Shown here: positions 27,617 through 36,463 of the stretch, in pieces
Numbering within the stretch: the stretch's first letter is position 1
How the letters are laid out: each line of letters starts with the position of its first letter
Assembly (NCBI RefSeq): GCF_024623065.1
Contig: NZ_JANJZR010000002.1
Location: 91,556-155,555, forward strand
Reading direction: 5' to 3'
Length of the DNA: 64,000 nucleotides
From: Bacteroides acidifaciens
GTDB lineage: Bacteria; Bacteroidota; Bacteroidia; Bacteroidales; Bacteroidaceae
The notes under the pieces: generated by a model
What the model saw: only the letters and a program-made list of their open reading frames with translations
Told to the model about the DNA's origin: nothing
Databases searched by the model: none
Translations under genes and position numbers: made by a program

Positions 27617-30600
27617 ATGAGAAACAGAATCTTTTTAATCTGCTACTTCTTATGTGTACACATACTTACATGTAGTACACAAAGCATATCTTTCCGGCAT
27701 TTGACTACCGACAATGGTCTATCACACAATTCCATTATTTCCATTTATCAGGATGAACGTGGATTTATGTGGTTCGGCACACGAAATGGAGTCAGCTTAT
27801 ACAATGGAAAAGATTTCAAAATCTATCAAAAAGAGAAAAACAACTCAAATAGTATTCTATACAATGATATTTATCACATCACAGGAGACCAAAACGGCCA
27901 CGTTTATATCATGACCAACAGGGGTATTTCCGCTTATGACATAGAAAAAGGGCAATTTACTCCTATCATAAAGAAAAGCACACGGGCAGAATTCTTTTCT
28001 GAATATCTATACGCTGCCACTTCAAACCAGATATTCAAGTACGATGGAACAAAATTCGATTTGTTCTATAAGATGCCTCAAAATAATAGCATTATCCAAA
28101 GATTATACGTATACAACGACTCTGTTCTCATAGGAACCAACAAAGGACTCTATATACTCAACGCACAAAAGGAACTGACCCAGCCTATCAAAGAAGGAAA
28201 CATTTCCGATATCATCAGAGATTCTTCCGGTTGCTATTGGATAACTGCCAAATCAGGCCACGGAGTATACTGCATACAAGGCAAACAGATTAATAATTTC
28301 TTATATGAAGCAGATGATCCTTCCACCATCAGTTCCAACTATACACACAGGTGTTGCGAAGACAAGCAAGGAAATATATGGATAGGAACTTTCAACGGAC
28401 TTAACAAGTATGACAAGCAAACTAGAAAGTTCACCCGTTATGTGAAAAAAGAAAACAGCAAAAGTCTAAGTAACTCTTCCATCTGGGGATTACATTGCGA
28501 CTTACAAGGAACCATTTGGATAGGGACATATTCCGGAGGAATTAACTATTTCAATCCACAGAAACAGATTTATCGTGAATACCAGACTTCTTCCAAGGAA
28601 AAAGAAGGTTTAAGCTCTCCTATCGTTAAACGTATGACCGAAGATGACGAGGGGAATTTATGGATAGGTACAGAGAAGGGCGGAATTAATAAATACGATC
28701 CGGTCACCCAAACCTATCAATGGTATACTGATAAAAATACTCCCAACAATTATAGACAAGGAAATGTAAGAGCAATCTACTACGACTCCATCCAAAAAGT
28801 AATGTGGTTCGGCATTCATCTGGAAGGACTTAACAAATTAGATTTAAAAACCGGCCGCTCCACCAATTATAAATATAAGAAGGGGGATAGAACATCTATT
28901 CCATCCAATCTTATTGAAGATATTTTACCCTATCAAGGGCGATTAATATTAGCAACCAACAACGGAATCGGTCTGTTCAATCCTGAAACCGGAACATGTA
29001 AACCGTTATTCCACGATGAAGTGGCATTCAACAATACCATATCCAGTTTCGGATTAACCCTCGACCACAAAGGTATTTTATGGATAGCCAATAACAACAA
29101 TGGGGCCTGCGCTTACGACTTTGGCACTCAAAAACTGTCAATATACAAGTATAAGAGTGCCAATGAGCACAGCATCAGTAGCAACAGTATCAATTCCATC
29201 TATGAAGACAGTCAGAACAGATTATGGTTCTGTACTAATGAAAATGGATTGGATTTATACCGCAGAGAAACGGATGACTTCGAGAACTTCGATATGAGCA
29301 AAAACGGCTTGGCAAGTAACATTATTTACAATATCTGCGAGCTATCGCCAAACAGACTACTTGTAACTACCGACAAAGGATTCTCCATATTAGACTATCA
29401 GCAGAAAAGATTCAAGAATTATGAAGAACTCCCGCTAAGTTGTATCAATGAAAATGCACTTTACAAAAACAAAAAAGGAGAAATATTCATTGGAGGAACC
29501 ACCGGAATTATTTCTTTCTTCGAGAAAGAACTTGAAGAATCTCCTCGTTCTTACCGCATCTATCCATTCCGACTTATCGTGAACGGAAAGGACATCAATG
29601 TAGGAGATAAAGACAGCATATTGACTAGAGACATAACTTATACCCCAAAAATCACTCTTAAACCTAATCAAAATATATTCAGCATTGAATATACCACAAC
29701 CGACTATATACCTTTCAATAAAGATAAAATCATATACCGCCTGGAAGGTTTTTCTAATACATGGAACAGTCTGGAACAAAATGTCATTACATACACCAAC
29801 CTAAATCCCGGTAAATATACATTAGTTGTCAAGGCCAGAAATATCAATGAAAGCCTGGTTCCACCAAGCAGATTGCAAATAGAGATCTTACCTCCTTTCT
29901 ATCATACGATTTGGGCATACCTACTATATTTTATATGTATTGCGGGTATTGTATGTTACCTCATACGTACCTACCATCGCCGAATCCAACTTCAAGAATC
30001 GCTGAAATATGAAAAAAAGCATGCCGAAGATATCGAAAAACTCAACCAAGCCAAATTACGTTTCTTCACCAACATTTCACATGAATTCCGTACTCCTCTT
30101 ACACTCATCATCGGACAAATGGAAATGTTACTACAGATGCGTTCCTTTGCTCCCAACGTTTACAACAAAATACTAGGGGTATACAAAAGCTGTTTACAGT
30201 TGAGGGGGCTGATCACCGAACTACTTGACTTCCGCAAGCAGGAACAAGGCTACATGACTATCAAGGTCAGCGAGCATAATATTGTGGACTTTGTATATGA
30301 ACATTATCTCCTTTTTCAGGAATATGCAGTACAACGCCAGATTACTTTCAACTTCGAGAAGAGTAGTGACAATATCAGTTTATGGTACGATGCCAAGCAG
30401 ATGCAAAAAGTGATAAACAATCTTATCTCCAATGCCTTTAAACACACAAAAGCCGGAGGAATAATTTCCATATCCATCCGGAAAAGGAATCAGGAGGTTC
30501 TCATTGACGTAACGGACAATGGCTCGGGAATAGCTGCCAAAGACATCAGCAATATCTTTACCCGTTTTTATCAAACGGAACAGTTGGATTCGTTGTTCTA

Positions 30601-31672
30601 TGTAGGTACCGGCATCGGCCTTTCGCTTTCTAAAGGCATAGTCGAACTACATCATGGAAGTATTGAAGTTTCCAGTGAATTGGGAGAAGGCACTACCTTC
30701 TGCATACATCTGAAAACCGGAAAAGAACACTTTACCTCCGAACAAATCTGTGACACAAAAGATACATTTACATCTAATGAAGTTAATGAGTTAAGTGCAG
30801 AGTTCCAACAATATCTGTTGTCGGAACAAACAGTTTCAAACAATGACACCCGACTAAAGGAAGGAGAATATAAAATTCTTATTGTGGAGGACAACGACTC
30901 ATTAAAAAAAATGTTGACCAAAATATTCGAAGAGTTCTATATTGTCATTACCGCTTCCAACGGCAAGGAAGGGCTGGAGAAAGTACGTTCCGAAAATCCC
31001 AACATCGTGCTCAGCGATATCATTATGCCGGAGATGTCCGGTACGGAACTTTGCCAAGCCATTAAAACCGATTTTGATACCTGCCATATACCTGTAGTTC
31101 TGCTGACGGCCAAAACCGCCATCGAGCACAACCTGGAAGGATTGAGAATGGGAGCGGATGATTATATTACCAAACCGTTTAACATCAATATCTTGCTGTC
31201 CCGCTGTAACAATCTGGTCAATAACCGGATCATAATGCAAGAGAAGTTCAGCAAACAGCCACAAGGAAACGTACAAATTCTGACCAACAACATAATGGAC
31301 AAGAAGTTCATGGATAAAGTGATGGAAATTATCGAACAGGAAATGGAGAATGGAGATTTCAATGTAGATATGCTGGCAACGCACATGAGTATTTCCCGCA
31401 CAAAACTTTTCTCCAAGTTAAAAGCCATTACAGGGCAGACACCTGCTGATTTCATTATGACTCTCCGCTTGAAACGTGCAGCATTCTTACTGAAGAACAA
31501 CATGGAACTGAATATTGCGGAAATATCAGACCAGGTAGGTTTCAATGTTCCCAAATATTTTAGCAAATGTTTTAAGGAGAGATACCACGTCACCCCACAA
31601 ACTTACCGGAAAGGAGACACCAGCCCCTCCGAGGATGAGGAAACGACCAATGAACCTGGATTCAAGACGTAA
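27617..31672 (+). CDS. Hybrid two-component system regulator (HTCS) of the PUL
   Basis: The 1351-residue protein fuses sensor and response functions in one chain. After a signal peptide it has a periplasmic two-bladed propeller sensor (repeated YDxxGxxWIGTxxGLN-like units to about 640), a Y_Y_Y domain (about 690-757), one membrane segment (about 765-787), a HisKA domain with the phosphoacceptor H822 in NISHEFRTPLTL, a HATPase domain (NNLISNAFKHT, DNGSGI, GTGIGLSL), a receiver with D1134 (LSDIIMPEMSG) and an AraC-type helix-turn-helix (about 1224-1335). Such proteins bind a glycan breakdown product and activate the adjacent PUL. It is divergent from GH88 and ends 32 bp from recO, tail to tail. 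Confidence 0.96.
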   Translation: MRNRIFLICYFLCVHILTCSTQSISFRHLTTDNGLSHNSIISIYQDERGFMWFGTRNGVSLYNGKDFKIYQKEKNNSNSILYNDIYHITGDQNGHVYIMTNRGISAYDIEKGQFTPIIKKSTRAEFFSEYLYAATSNQIFKYDGTKFDLFYKMPQNNSIIQRLYVYNDSVLIGTNKGLYILNAQKELTQPIKEGNISDIIRDSSGCYWITAKSGHGVYCIQGKQINNFLYEADDPSTISSNYTHRCCEDKQGNIWIGTFNGLNKYDKQTRKFTRYVKKENSKSLSNSSIWGLHCDLQGTIWIGTYSGGINYFNPQKQIYREYQTSSKEKEGLSSPIVKRMTEDDEGNLWIGTEKGGINKYDPVTQTYQWYTDKNTPNNYRQGNVRAIYYDSIQKVMWFGIHLEGLNKLDLKTGRSTNYKYKKGDRTSIPSNLIEDILPYQGRLILATNNGIGLFNPETGTCKPLFHDEVAFNNTISSFGLTLDHKGILWIANNNNGACAYDFGTQKLSIYKYKSANEHSISSNSINSIYEDSQNRLWFCTNENGLDLYRRETDDFENFDMSKNGLASNIIYNICELSPNRLLVTTDKGFSILDYQQKRFKNYEELPLSCINENALYKNKKGEIFIGGTTGIISFFEKELEESPRSYRIYPFRLIVNGKDINVGDKDSILTRDITYTPKITLKPNQNIFSIEYTTTDYIPFNKDKIIYRLEGFSNTWNSLEQNVITYTNLNPGKYTLVVKARNINESLVPPSRLQIEILPPFYHTIWAYLLYFICIAGIVCYLIRTYHRRIQLQESLKYEKKHAEDIEKLNQAKLRFFTNISHEFRTPLTLIIGQMEMLLQMRSFAPNVYNKILGVYKSCLQLRGLITELLDFRKQEQGYMTIKVSEHNIVDFVYEHYLLFQEYAVQRQITFNFEKSSDNISLWYDAKQMQKVINNLISNAFKHTKAGGIISISIRKRNQEVLIDVTDNGSGIAAKDISNIFTRFYQTEQLDSLFYVGTGIGLSLSKGIVELHHGSIEVSSELGEGTTFCIHLKTGKEHFTSEQICDTKDTFTSNEVNELSAEFQQYLLSEQTVSNNDTRLKEGEYKILIVEDNDSLKKMLTKIFEEFYIVITASNGKEGLEKVRSENPNIVLSDIIMPEMSGTELCQAIKTDFDTCHIPVVLLTAKTAIEHNLEGLRMGADDYITKPFNINILLSRCNNLVNNRIIMQEKFSKQPQGNVQILTNNIMDKKFMDKVMEIIEQEMENGDFNVDMLATHMSISRTKLFSKLKAITGQTPADFIMTLRLKRAAFLLKNNMELNIAEISDQVGFNVPKYFSKCFKERYHVTPQTYRKGDTSPSEDEETTNEPGFKT

Positions 31673-31704
31673 AACTAAAATTATCTAATACAATTTCAGC
31701 TATC

Positions 31705-32433
31705 TTAATCAAACAATTCCTTCAGCACCTCCAGTGATTTCAAAGCCGGAAAGTCCGGCAAATGCAGGCTATAATAATCATTGATAGTAGTCAGGCAGCG
31801 GGTGCGTTCCGCACGGCTCATGCCGAAAAGGTGCATCGTCTCATAATTCATACGCATCAGTTGCCGAAGTCGCCCGGCTTCTTCAGGATTAATATAAGAT
31901 GAATGTAACTGAGGACGAATCGAAGTGAAACAGGCATTCAGCAAGTCAAAATAGTCACCGGTATGATAATCATCGAGATTAGGATAAAGCCCCAAAAAGC
32001 GGGAAAGCCTCATCAGAAAGACCAGATGGAAATTGGCAAAACCTTCGCTGCACTCGTCCAGCCAAATGATAGAATGTTGCAGATAGGCAAACAACGGATG
32101 GTTCTCCGCCTCTTCGCGGACAGCCCGATAAAGAAATTCAGCCAAGAAAAGCGCCATCGAAGACTTATACGGGTCATAAGGAATGGACGAAAAAGGATAA
32201 AAAGACTTCGCCTCCTTCACCCGATAGAGTGTAGCATTCGGTCTGTAATCCGCTTCAAATTCGATAAAAGATAACGGCTGAAACAGAACAGATTTCACCG
32301 CAGCCTTTCGCGAACGGGGTACTGCCACAAGAAAAGAAGCCCTGCCGGACAACTCCGTATACATATCTACAATGATAGACGTATCATTATATTTTAACGT
32401 ATGAAGAACTATTCCTTTTGTTTTTTGCAGCAT
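31705..32433 (-). CDS. recO: DNA repair protein RecO
   Basis: RecO helps load RecA onto gapped DNA with RecF and RecR. The 242-residue protein has the N-terminal OB-fold start typical of RecO ([23 protein letters not shown]) and the helical C-terminal part expected for Bacteroidota members. The zinc-binding cysteine cluster of some RecO proteins is not evident. The ATG at 32433 is preceded by TAATTTTG on the minus strand (32469-32462), a -7 box match 29 bp upstream. It is a housekeeping gene between the PUL and the fimbrial locus. Confidence 0.93.
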   Translation of the reverse strand: MLQKTKGIVLHTLKYNDTSIIVDMYTELSGRASFLVAVPRSRKAAVKSVLFQPLSFIEFEADYRPNATLYRVKEAKSFYPFSSIPYDPYKSSMALFLAEFLYRAVREEAENHPLFAYLQHSIIWLDECSEGFANFHLVFLMRLSRFLGLYPNLDDYHTGDYFDLLNACFTSIRPQLHSSYINPEEAGRLRQLMRMNYETMHLFGMSRAERTRCLTTINDYYSLHLPDFPALKSLEVLKELFD

Positions 32434-32527
32434 AACAGATTACCTTATTATCAATCCGGAACAAAATTACAAAAAATTACATAGCAATCGGAGAGTTTTC
32501 ATAGGCATTAACAACAAAAAAGATAAC

Positions 32528-32535
32528 TACTTTTG
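32528..32535 (+). promoter_or_regulatory. -7 box upstream of the recombinase gene
   Basis: TACTTTTG matches TAnnTTTG, 40 bp before the ATG at 32575. No well-spaced -33 TTTG is seen. It overlaps a possible TTG start at 32533, which argues for the ATG at 32575. Confidence 0.45.
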
Positions 32536-32574
32536 TTATACTCCTTGAATAATAAAATAAAGATAAACAAGCTT

Positions 32575-33534
32575 ATGAAACAGAAAAGCAACAAAAATGG
32601 ATTTATCGTATGTGCCAAAGCGTACATATGGAAACTACAGGAAGAAGGGCGCTATTCGACAGCGCACGTGTATAAGAACGCAGTTCTCTCATTCACCAAG
32701 TTCTGTGATACGCCTGGCGTATCATTTGCACAAATCACCCGCGACAGTTTGCGGCGATATGGGCAATATCTTCACGAATACGGGTTGAAGCCAAATACTG
32801 TCTCCACCTATATGCGCATGCTGCGCAGCATTTACAACCGCGGTGTGGAAGCAGGTATCGCCCGTTTTATCCCCCGATTATTTCGTGATGTGTACACAGG
32901 AGTAGATGTACGACAGAAGAAAGCACTGCCGCCCGGCGAATTGCATACGCTTCTCTACAAAACTCCCCAGTCCGAACACTTGAGCCGTACACAAGCCATC
33001 GCACGGCTGATGTTCCAGTTCTGCGGCATGCCGTTCTCTGACTTTGCGCATATGGAGAAATCAGCACTGGAACAGAACGTTCTCAGATACAACCGTATAA
33101 AGACAGGAACGCCTATAAGCCTTGAAATATTGGATATGTCGAAAAAGGAAATGAACAAACTACGCAACAACACTGCGCCGAGAGAGAATTATCCCGATTA
33201 TCTGTTCAATATCCTGAAAGGCGACAAGCCGCGGAAAGATGAAGGTGTTTATAAAGAATACCAGTCGGCACTCCGCCGGTTCAACAACCAACTGAAAAGC
33301 CTGTCGAGAGAATTACAACTGAAATCACCTGTCACTTCATATACTATCCGTCACTCCTGGGCAACAAACGCAAAGTATCAGGGAATCTCCATCGAGATGA
33401 TTAGTGAATCATTGGGGCACAAATCAATCAAGACCACACAGACCTACCTGAAGGGCTTCGGATTGAAAGAAAGGACAGATGCCAACAAATTGAATTGTTA
33501 TTACATCGAATCTTACAGAGAAAGACACCATTAA
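32575..33534 (+). CDS. Tyrosine recombinase, likely invertase of the adjacent promoter segment
   Basis: The 319-residue protein is a phage-integrase family recombinase. The N-terminal SAM-like core-binding domain spans about 1-105. In the catalytic domain K176 (RIKTG), R259-H260 (YTIRHSWAT), H282 (LGH) and the nucleophile Y291 (TTQTYLKGF) are in place. The first catalytic arginine, usually in an FxxRGMxF motif, is not evident: the matching place reads FQFC150GMPF. The gene ends 34 bp before the left arm of a 23-bp inverted repeat, which is the usual layout of a Bacteroides Tsr/Mpi-like invertase and its target. A free integrase of a mobile element is less likely because no other transfer genes are near. 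Confidence 0.9.
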   Translation: MKQKSNKNGFIVCAKAYIWKLQEEGRYSTAHVYKNAVLSFTKFCDTPGVSFAQITRDSLRRYGQYLHEYGLKPNTVSTYMRMLRSIYNRGVEAGIARFIPRLFRDVYTGVDVRQKKALPPGELHTLLYKTPQSEHLSRTQAIARLMFQFCGMPFSDFAHMEKSALEQNVLRYNRIKTGTPISLEILDMSKKEMNKLRNNTAPRENYPDYLFNILKGDKPRKDEGVYKEYQSALRRFNNQLKSLSRELQLKSPVTSYTIRHSWATNAKYQGISIEMISESLGHKSIKTTQTYLKGFGLKERTDANKLNCYYIESYRERHH

Positions 33535-33568
33535 TCCATAACAAATTAATAACAAACACTTTACCAGT

Positions 33569-33591
33569 TCTGTTACTTCTTAGGTAACGGA
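33569..33591 (+). repeat. Left inverted repeat of the invertible promoter segment
   Basis: This 23-bp arm is the perfect reverse complement of 33843-33865. It is itself a near-dyad: TCTGTTAC and GTAACGGA (7 of 8 complementary) around a 7-nt asymmetric spacer TTCTTAG. This is the form of a tyrosine recombinase core site. Confidence 0.92.
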
Positions 33592-33604
33592 TATAAATTC
33601 GGCA

Positions 33605-33637
33605 CAAAGATATATAAAAAGAACCTCACTATCCAAA
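33605..33637 (-). promoter_or_regulatory. Left-facing promoter inside the invertible segment
   Basis: On the minus strand TTTG (33637-33634) and TATCTTTG (33612-33605) are 21 nt apart, a good match to the Bacteroides consensus. In the orientation given it points toward the end of the recombinase gene. After inversion it would lie at about 33822-33829 and face the fimbrial operon. Confidence 0.6.
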
Positions 33638-33819
33638 TAAATCGTATCTTATTTTATTCTTTTCCTTTGAAAAAATAAAATAACAGGCAAGAACACGAAG
33701 CAGACTTCATTCATGTTCTAACCATCTATTGCCGAACATCGGACTAATTCCCATCCGAAATCATTCAAGTATATTTTATTTATAAAAGACCACTGTCTTT
33801 TTCCTGTTTTATCTTCAGA

Positions 33820-33827
33820 TACATTTG
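33820..33827 (+). promoter_or_regulatory. Right-facing -7 box inside the invertible segment
   Basis: TACATTTG matches TAnnTTTG and is 39 bp before the first fimbrial gene. The best -33 candidate is TTTT at 33798-33801 with an 18-nt spacer, weaker than the left-facing promoter. Confidence 0.55.
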
Positions 33828-33842
33828 TCATGCAAATAGAAT

Positions 33843-33865
33843 TCCGTTACCTAAGAAGTAACAGA
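33843..33865 (-). repeat. Right inverted repeat of the invertible promoter segment
   Basis: The arm is the perfect reverse complement of the left arm over 23 bp; the match stops at the next base on both sides. It ends 1 bp before the ATG of the first operon gene, so the 5' leader of the transcript includes the repeat. Confidence 0.92.
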
Positions 33866-33866
33866 C

Positions 33867-34559
33867 ATGCATAAACAAAAAGTTATGACACACAAACCTG
33901 ATACAGCTAAAGACTCGCACCCGTTCGCGGGCGGAAGATGGAAGTTTGCGACAAGCATAAAACAAATGCCGGTCGTCCTTCTCATCTTTATCGGATTCAT
34001 CTTGCCTGCATCCAACCTATGCGGACAGAACATAGCCGTCAAGAGCAATCTGCTCTATGACCTCACCAGTTCATTCAATCTCGGAGGTGAGATACGCTGT
34101 GACGACACACATACCCTCAGTCTTTCCGTCAATTACAATCCGTGGAGTTTCAGCAACAATAAGAAAATGAAGCATTTCCTCGTACAACCGGAATACCGCA
34201 AATGGTTCAACGAAGCATTCGCAGGAAGCTTTATCGGGCTACAGCTTCATTATGCCTTATTCAATTTCGGCGGAATGCTTCCCTGGGGATTCGGAGACGG
34301 AAAGATGCTGGGTGTAGAGAACCGACACATCATCAACAACCGCTATCAAGGTAATCTGGCGGGGTTCGGCATTTCCTACGGTTACCAATGGATGATTAGC
34401 CCGCAATGGAATCTGGAAGCGGGTTTCGCATTGGGATACGCCCATCTCAATTACAAACGCTACGGGCAATCCGCAGGCGCTCCCCTGATAGAAAAGTCAA
34501 ATTGCAACTATTGGGGACCTACGCAAATAGGAATATCGGTCGTGTATTTCATCCAATAA
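33867..34559 (+). CDS. DUF3575 domain-containing protein, fimbrial operon copy 1
   Basis: The 230-residue protein is of the DUF3575 type, small outer-membrane beta-barrel-like proteins often found with Bacteroidales fimbrillin genes. Marks are NLLYDLTSSFNLGGEI, NPWSF, FLVQPEYRKWF and SYGYQW, closing with YWGPTQIGISVVYF. The start is uncertain: the hydrophobic signal (PVVLLIFIGFILPASNLCGQ) begins only at about residue 35, so ATGs at 33885 or 33966 could be used. A second DUF3575 gene lies 1.1 kb downstream. The exact role is unknown; assembly or regulation of fimbriae is inferred from context. Confidence 0.82.
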   Translation: MHKQKVMTHKPDTAKDSHPFAGGRWKFATSIKQMPVVLLIFIGFILPASNLCGQNIAVKSNLLYDLTSSFNLGGEIRCDDTHTLSLSVNYNPWSFSNNKKMKHFLVQPEYRKWFNEAFAGSFIGLQLHYALFNFGGMLPWGFGDGKMLGVENRHIINNRYQGNLAGFGISYGYQWMISPQWNLEAGFALGYAHLNYKRYGQSAGAPLIEKSNCNYWGPTQIGISVVYFIQ

Positions 34560-34581
34560 TCCAATTTAATAAACGCATAAA

Positions 34582-35634
34582 ATGAAAACGAAAACACTCA
34601 TCTTGCTCGGCCTATTGATATGTAATCTGCTTCCGGCACAGAACGTCAAGCTGGATATCAAGCCCCACTTTTTGGGAGTACGGGCAGACTCATTACTCCT
34701 TTCGATGGACGTATCGGTAGAGATAGAGGACATGAACCCGAAGAACGCTGTCATACTGACACCTGTCCTGACCAACCGGGACTACAGAATGTTGCTGCCC
34801 GCCATTCAACTGAATGGCAAGCAGAAACAGAAGCTATACCTGCGCAACCAAATATTGCGCAAAAAGAAAGACAGCAAGGAAACCACTCCGGCATATCTCG
34901 TGGCAAGCATTGACAACGACCATTCTCGTACTATCGCTTACCGCACCGCATTGCCGATGGAAGACTGGATGAACGACGCCACAGTCTACCTGCGAAGGAC
35001 TATCGTCAGACCCGAAGGCGAACAGACGCTAAAAGACACGTTAATCATCGCACCGCAATACGCAGTGCTACCACCCGAAGTAAGCGCAACTGCCACAACA
35101 GTTCAGGCAACCCCTTCTCAGGTAACGGCCACCAGCAATACAACACCTTCAACTCCGGTAAACAGGAAATTAAAATATAAAGGTTCGTATGTTTCCCCAG
35201 CATCGGATGACGTAGACATCCGTAACCAGAAAGAGTTGAACTTCAATCTCGAAGAGGCAAAGATTATGGCAGATATCAATCCGCAGATGTTATCGCTCCG
35301 CGAACTTTATACAGTGGCACTGTCATATGCGGACAACAAGACGAAGTTTTATCAGATTATCAATATCAGCGTCAAGCTGTATCCCGTGCATCCTGTCGCC
35401 AACCTCAATGCCGCCGCTGCCGCCATTGAGCAGGGAGACACGAAATCAGCAAACAAATTCCTTTCAATGGCATTACATGAGGGACTTGCCTACAAAAGTT
35501 GCCGGGGAGTGTATGAGCTGATGACCGGAAATACATACGAGGGCATCCGCATACTGAAAGCCGCCAAAGCGGAAGGTTCCGAGGAAGCCACATACAACCT
35601 GAAGGTCTTTTTCGAAAACAATAAACGTCCTTAA
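34582..35634 (+). CDS. DUF3868-type fimbrial operon protein, short form without OmpA-like domain
   Basis: The 350-residue protein has a signal peptide and an N-terminal beta-rich domain like that of the gene at 36464 (both have LTPVLTNRDYRMLLP/LIPVVSDSLEHRLELP-like segments and a W-M-N-x-A motif). It ends in a helical TPR-like part (LYPVHPVANLNAAAAAIEQGDTKSANKFL). The OmpA-like domain found between these parts in the other copy is missing and replaced by a short Thr/Pro-rich linker (about 155-195). No frameshift is seen. The function is not known; the context is fimbrial assembly. Confidence 0.75.
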   Translation: MKTKTLILLGLLICNLLPAQNVKLDIKPHFLGVRADSLLLSMDVSVEIEDMNPKNAVILTPVLTNRDYRMLLPAIQLNGKQKQKLYLRNQILRKKKDSKETTPAYLVASIDNDHSRTIAYRTALPMEDWMNDATVYLRRTIVRPEGEQTLKDTLIIAPQYAVLPPEVSATATTVQATPSQVTATSNTTPSTPVNRKLKYKGSYVSPASDDVDIRNQKELNFNLEEAKIMADINPQMLSLRELYTVALSYADNKTKFYQIINISVKLYPVHPVANLNAAAAAIEQGDTKSANKFLSMALHEGLAYKSCRGVYELMTGNTYEGIRILKAAKAEGSEEATYNLKVFFENNKRP

Positions 35635-35646
35635 CCGACAGATACA

Positions 35647-36210
35647 ATGAGATACTTCATAGCCCTACTTATATCATTCGGTTGTCTTCACTGCTATTCG
35701 CAGAAAGTAGCCGTCAGACTCAACGCACTTCCGGCAATCGACGGTTCCTTCGGAGCAGGTATCTCCTATGCCGTAGGAAACAGAAGCACCGTCGAGCTGG
35801 CAGGCAGCCTGCGACCATGGAAGCGAAGTGAGATGTACGTGAACCGTTACTGGCTGATTCAGCCCGAATATAAATACTGGACTTGCCAGAAGTTCAACGG
35901 TTTCTTTTGGGGAGCTTATCTCAATGGCGGGCAATTCAATATCGGCGGGAAGAAACTGCCTTTCGGCATATTCTCAAGACTGAAAGAACATCGGTATGAG
36001 GGCTGGCTCGTAGGGGGTGGCATCAGTTGTGGATACCATTGGATGCTGAACGACCATTGGAACATAGAAACAGCTTTGGGAGCAGGATATGATTTCATCT
36101 GCTATAAGCAGTACAACTGTGTCAGGAAATGTGCAGGACTTCGCAACAAAGGACACCATCATTACGCAGGCCCCAACAAGGCCTCCATAAGTTTGGTATA
36201 TCTATTTTAA
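35647..36210 (+). CDS. DUF3575 domain-containing protein, fimbrial operon copy 2
   Basis: The 187-residue protein starts with a signal peptide (FIALLISFGCLHCYSQ) and continues with ALPAIDGSFGAGISYAVG, WLIQPEYKYWTCQKFNGFFWG and GYHWMLNDHW, ending YAGPNKASISLVYLF. This is the same pattern as the copy at 33867, with low overall identity. It lies 12 bp after the short DUF3868 gene and 19 bp before a 63-residue gene. The likely fold is an outer-membrane beta-barrel. Confidence 0.82.
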   Translation: MRYFIALLISFGCLHCYSQKVAVRLNALPAIDGSFGAGISYAVGNRSTVELAGSLRPWKRSEMYVNRYWLIQPEYKYWTCQKFNGFFWGAYLNGGQFNIGGKKLPFGIFSRLKEHRYEGWLVGGGISCGYHWMLNDHWNIETALGAGYDFICYKQYNCVRKCAGLRNKGHHHYAGPNKASISLVYLF

Positions 36211-36229
36211 AACGAAAAGAGGAAACAGT

Positions 36230-36421
36230 ATGAACAGTCTATGGAAAGTTTGGTTCTCAAAAAGAAGGCGTATCTATTTGCAGATAGCGCGCAAATACCG
36301 CACCACTCCCTGGAGAGTATATCATCTAGGACATGGCGGATTCAGCAAAAGTAAAAAGGATATAAAGATTTTGGAAGAATTACAACAGTATGGAGTAATA
36401 TCCCAGATTTATCCTTGGTAA
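36230..36421 (+). CDS. Small basic protein in the fimbrial operon
   Basis: The 63-residue product is strongly basic at its start (KVWFSKRRRIYLQIARKY), with a central TPWRVYHLGHG motif and a C-terminal helix (KDIKILEELQQYGVI). It has no signal peptide or membrane segment, so it should be cytoplasmic. It is preceded by a purine-rich AAAAGAGGAAAC stretch. I do not recognise a family. The compact basic, helical shape would suit a nucleic-acid-binding protein. It is tightly packed between DUF3575 and DUF3868 genes, which supports a real gene. Confidence 0.7.
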   Translation: MNSLWKVWFSKRRRIYLQIARKYRTTPWRVYHLGHGGFSKSKKDIKILEELQQYGVISQIYPW

Positions 36422-36463
36422 CAGATTCACCTATAAGACAAAGAAATATAGATTATTACAATA

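Larger units (their letters stand above)
33592..33842. promoter_or_regulatory. Invertible DNA segment (phase-variable promoter) of the fimbrial operon
   Basis: The 251-bp AT-rich interior holds no gene. It carries Bacteroides-type promoter boxes pointing outward at both ends: TACATTTG facing right and TTTG-N21-TATCTTTG facing left. Recombination between the flanking arms would swap which one faces the fimbrial genes. The first gene of the operon begins 2 bp after the right arm, so there is no room for another promoter between switch and gene. Confidence 0.85.

Noticed and set aside
32575..33534. Integrase of an integrative element
   Set aside because: No transfer, replication or attachment-site features are near; the adjacent inverted repeats fit an invertase better.
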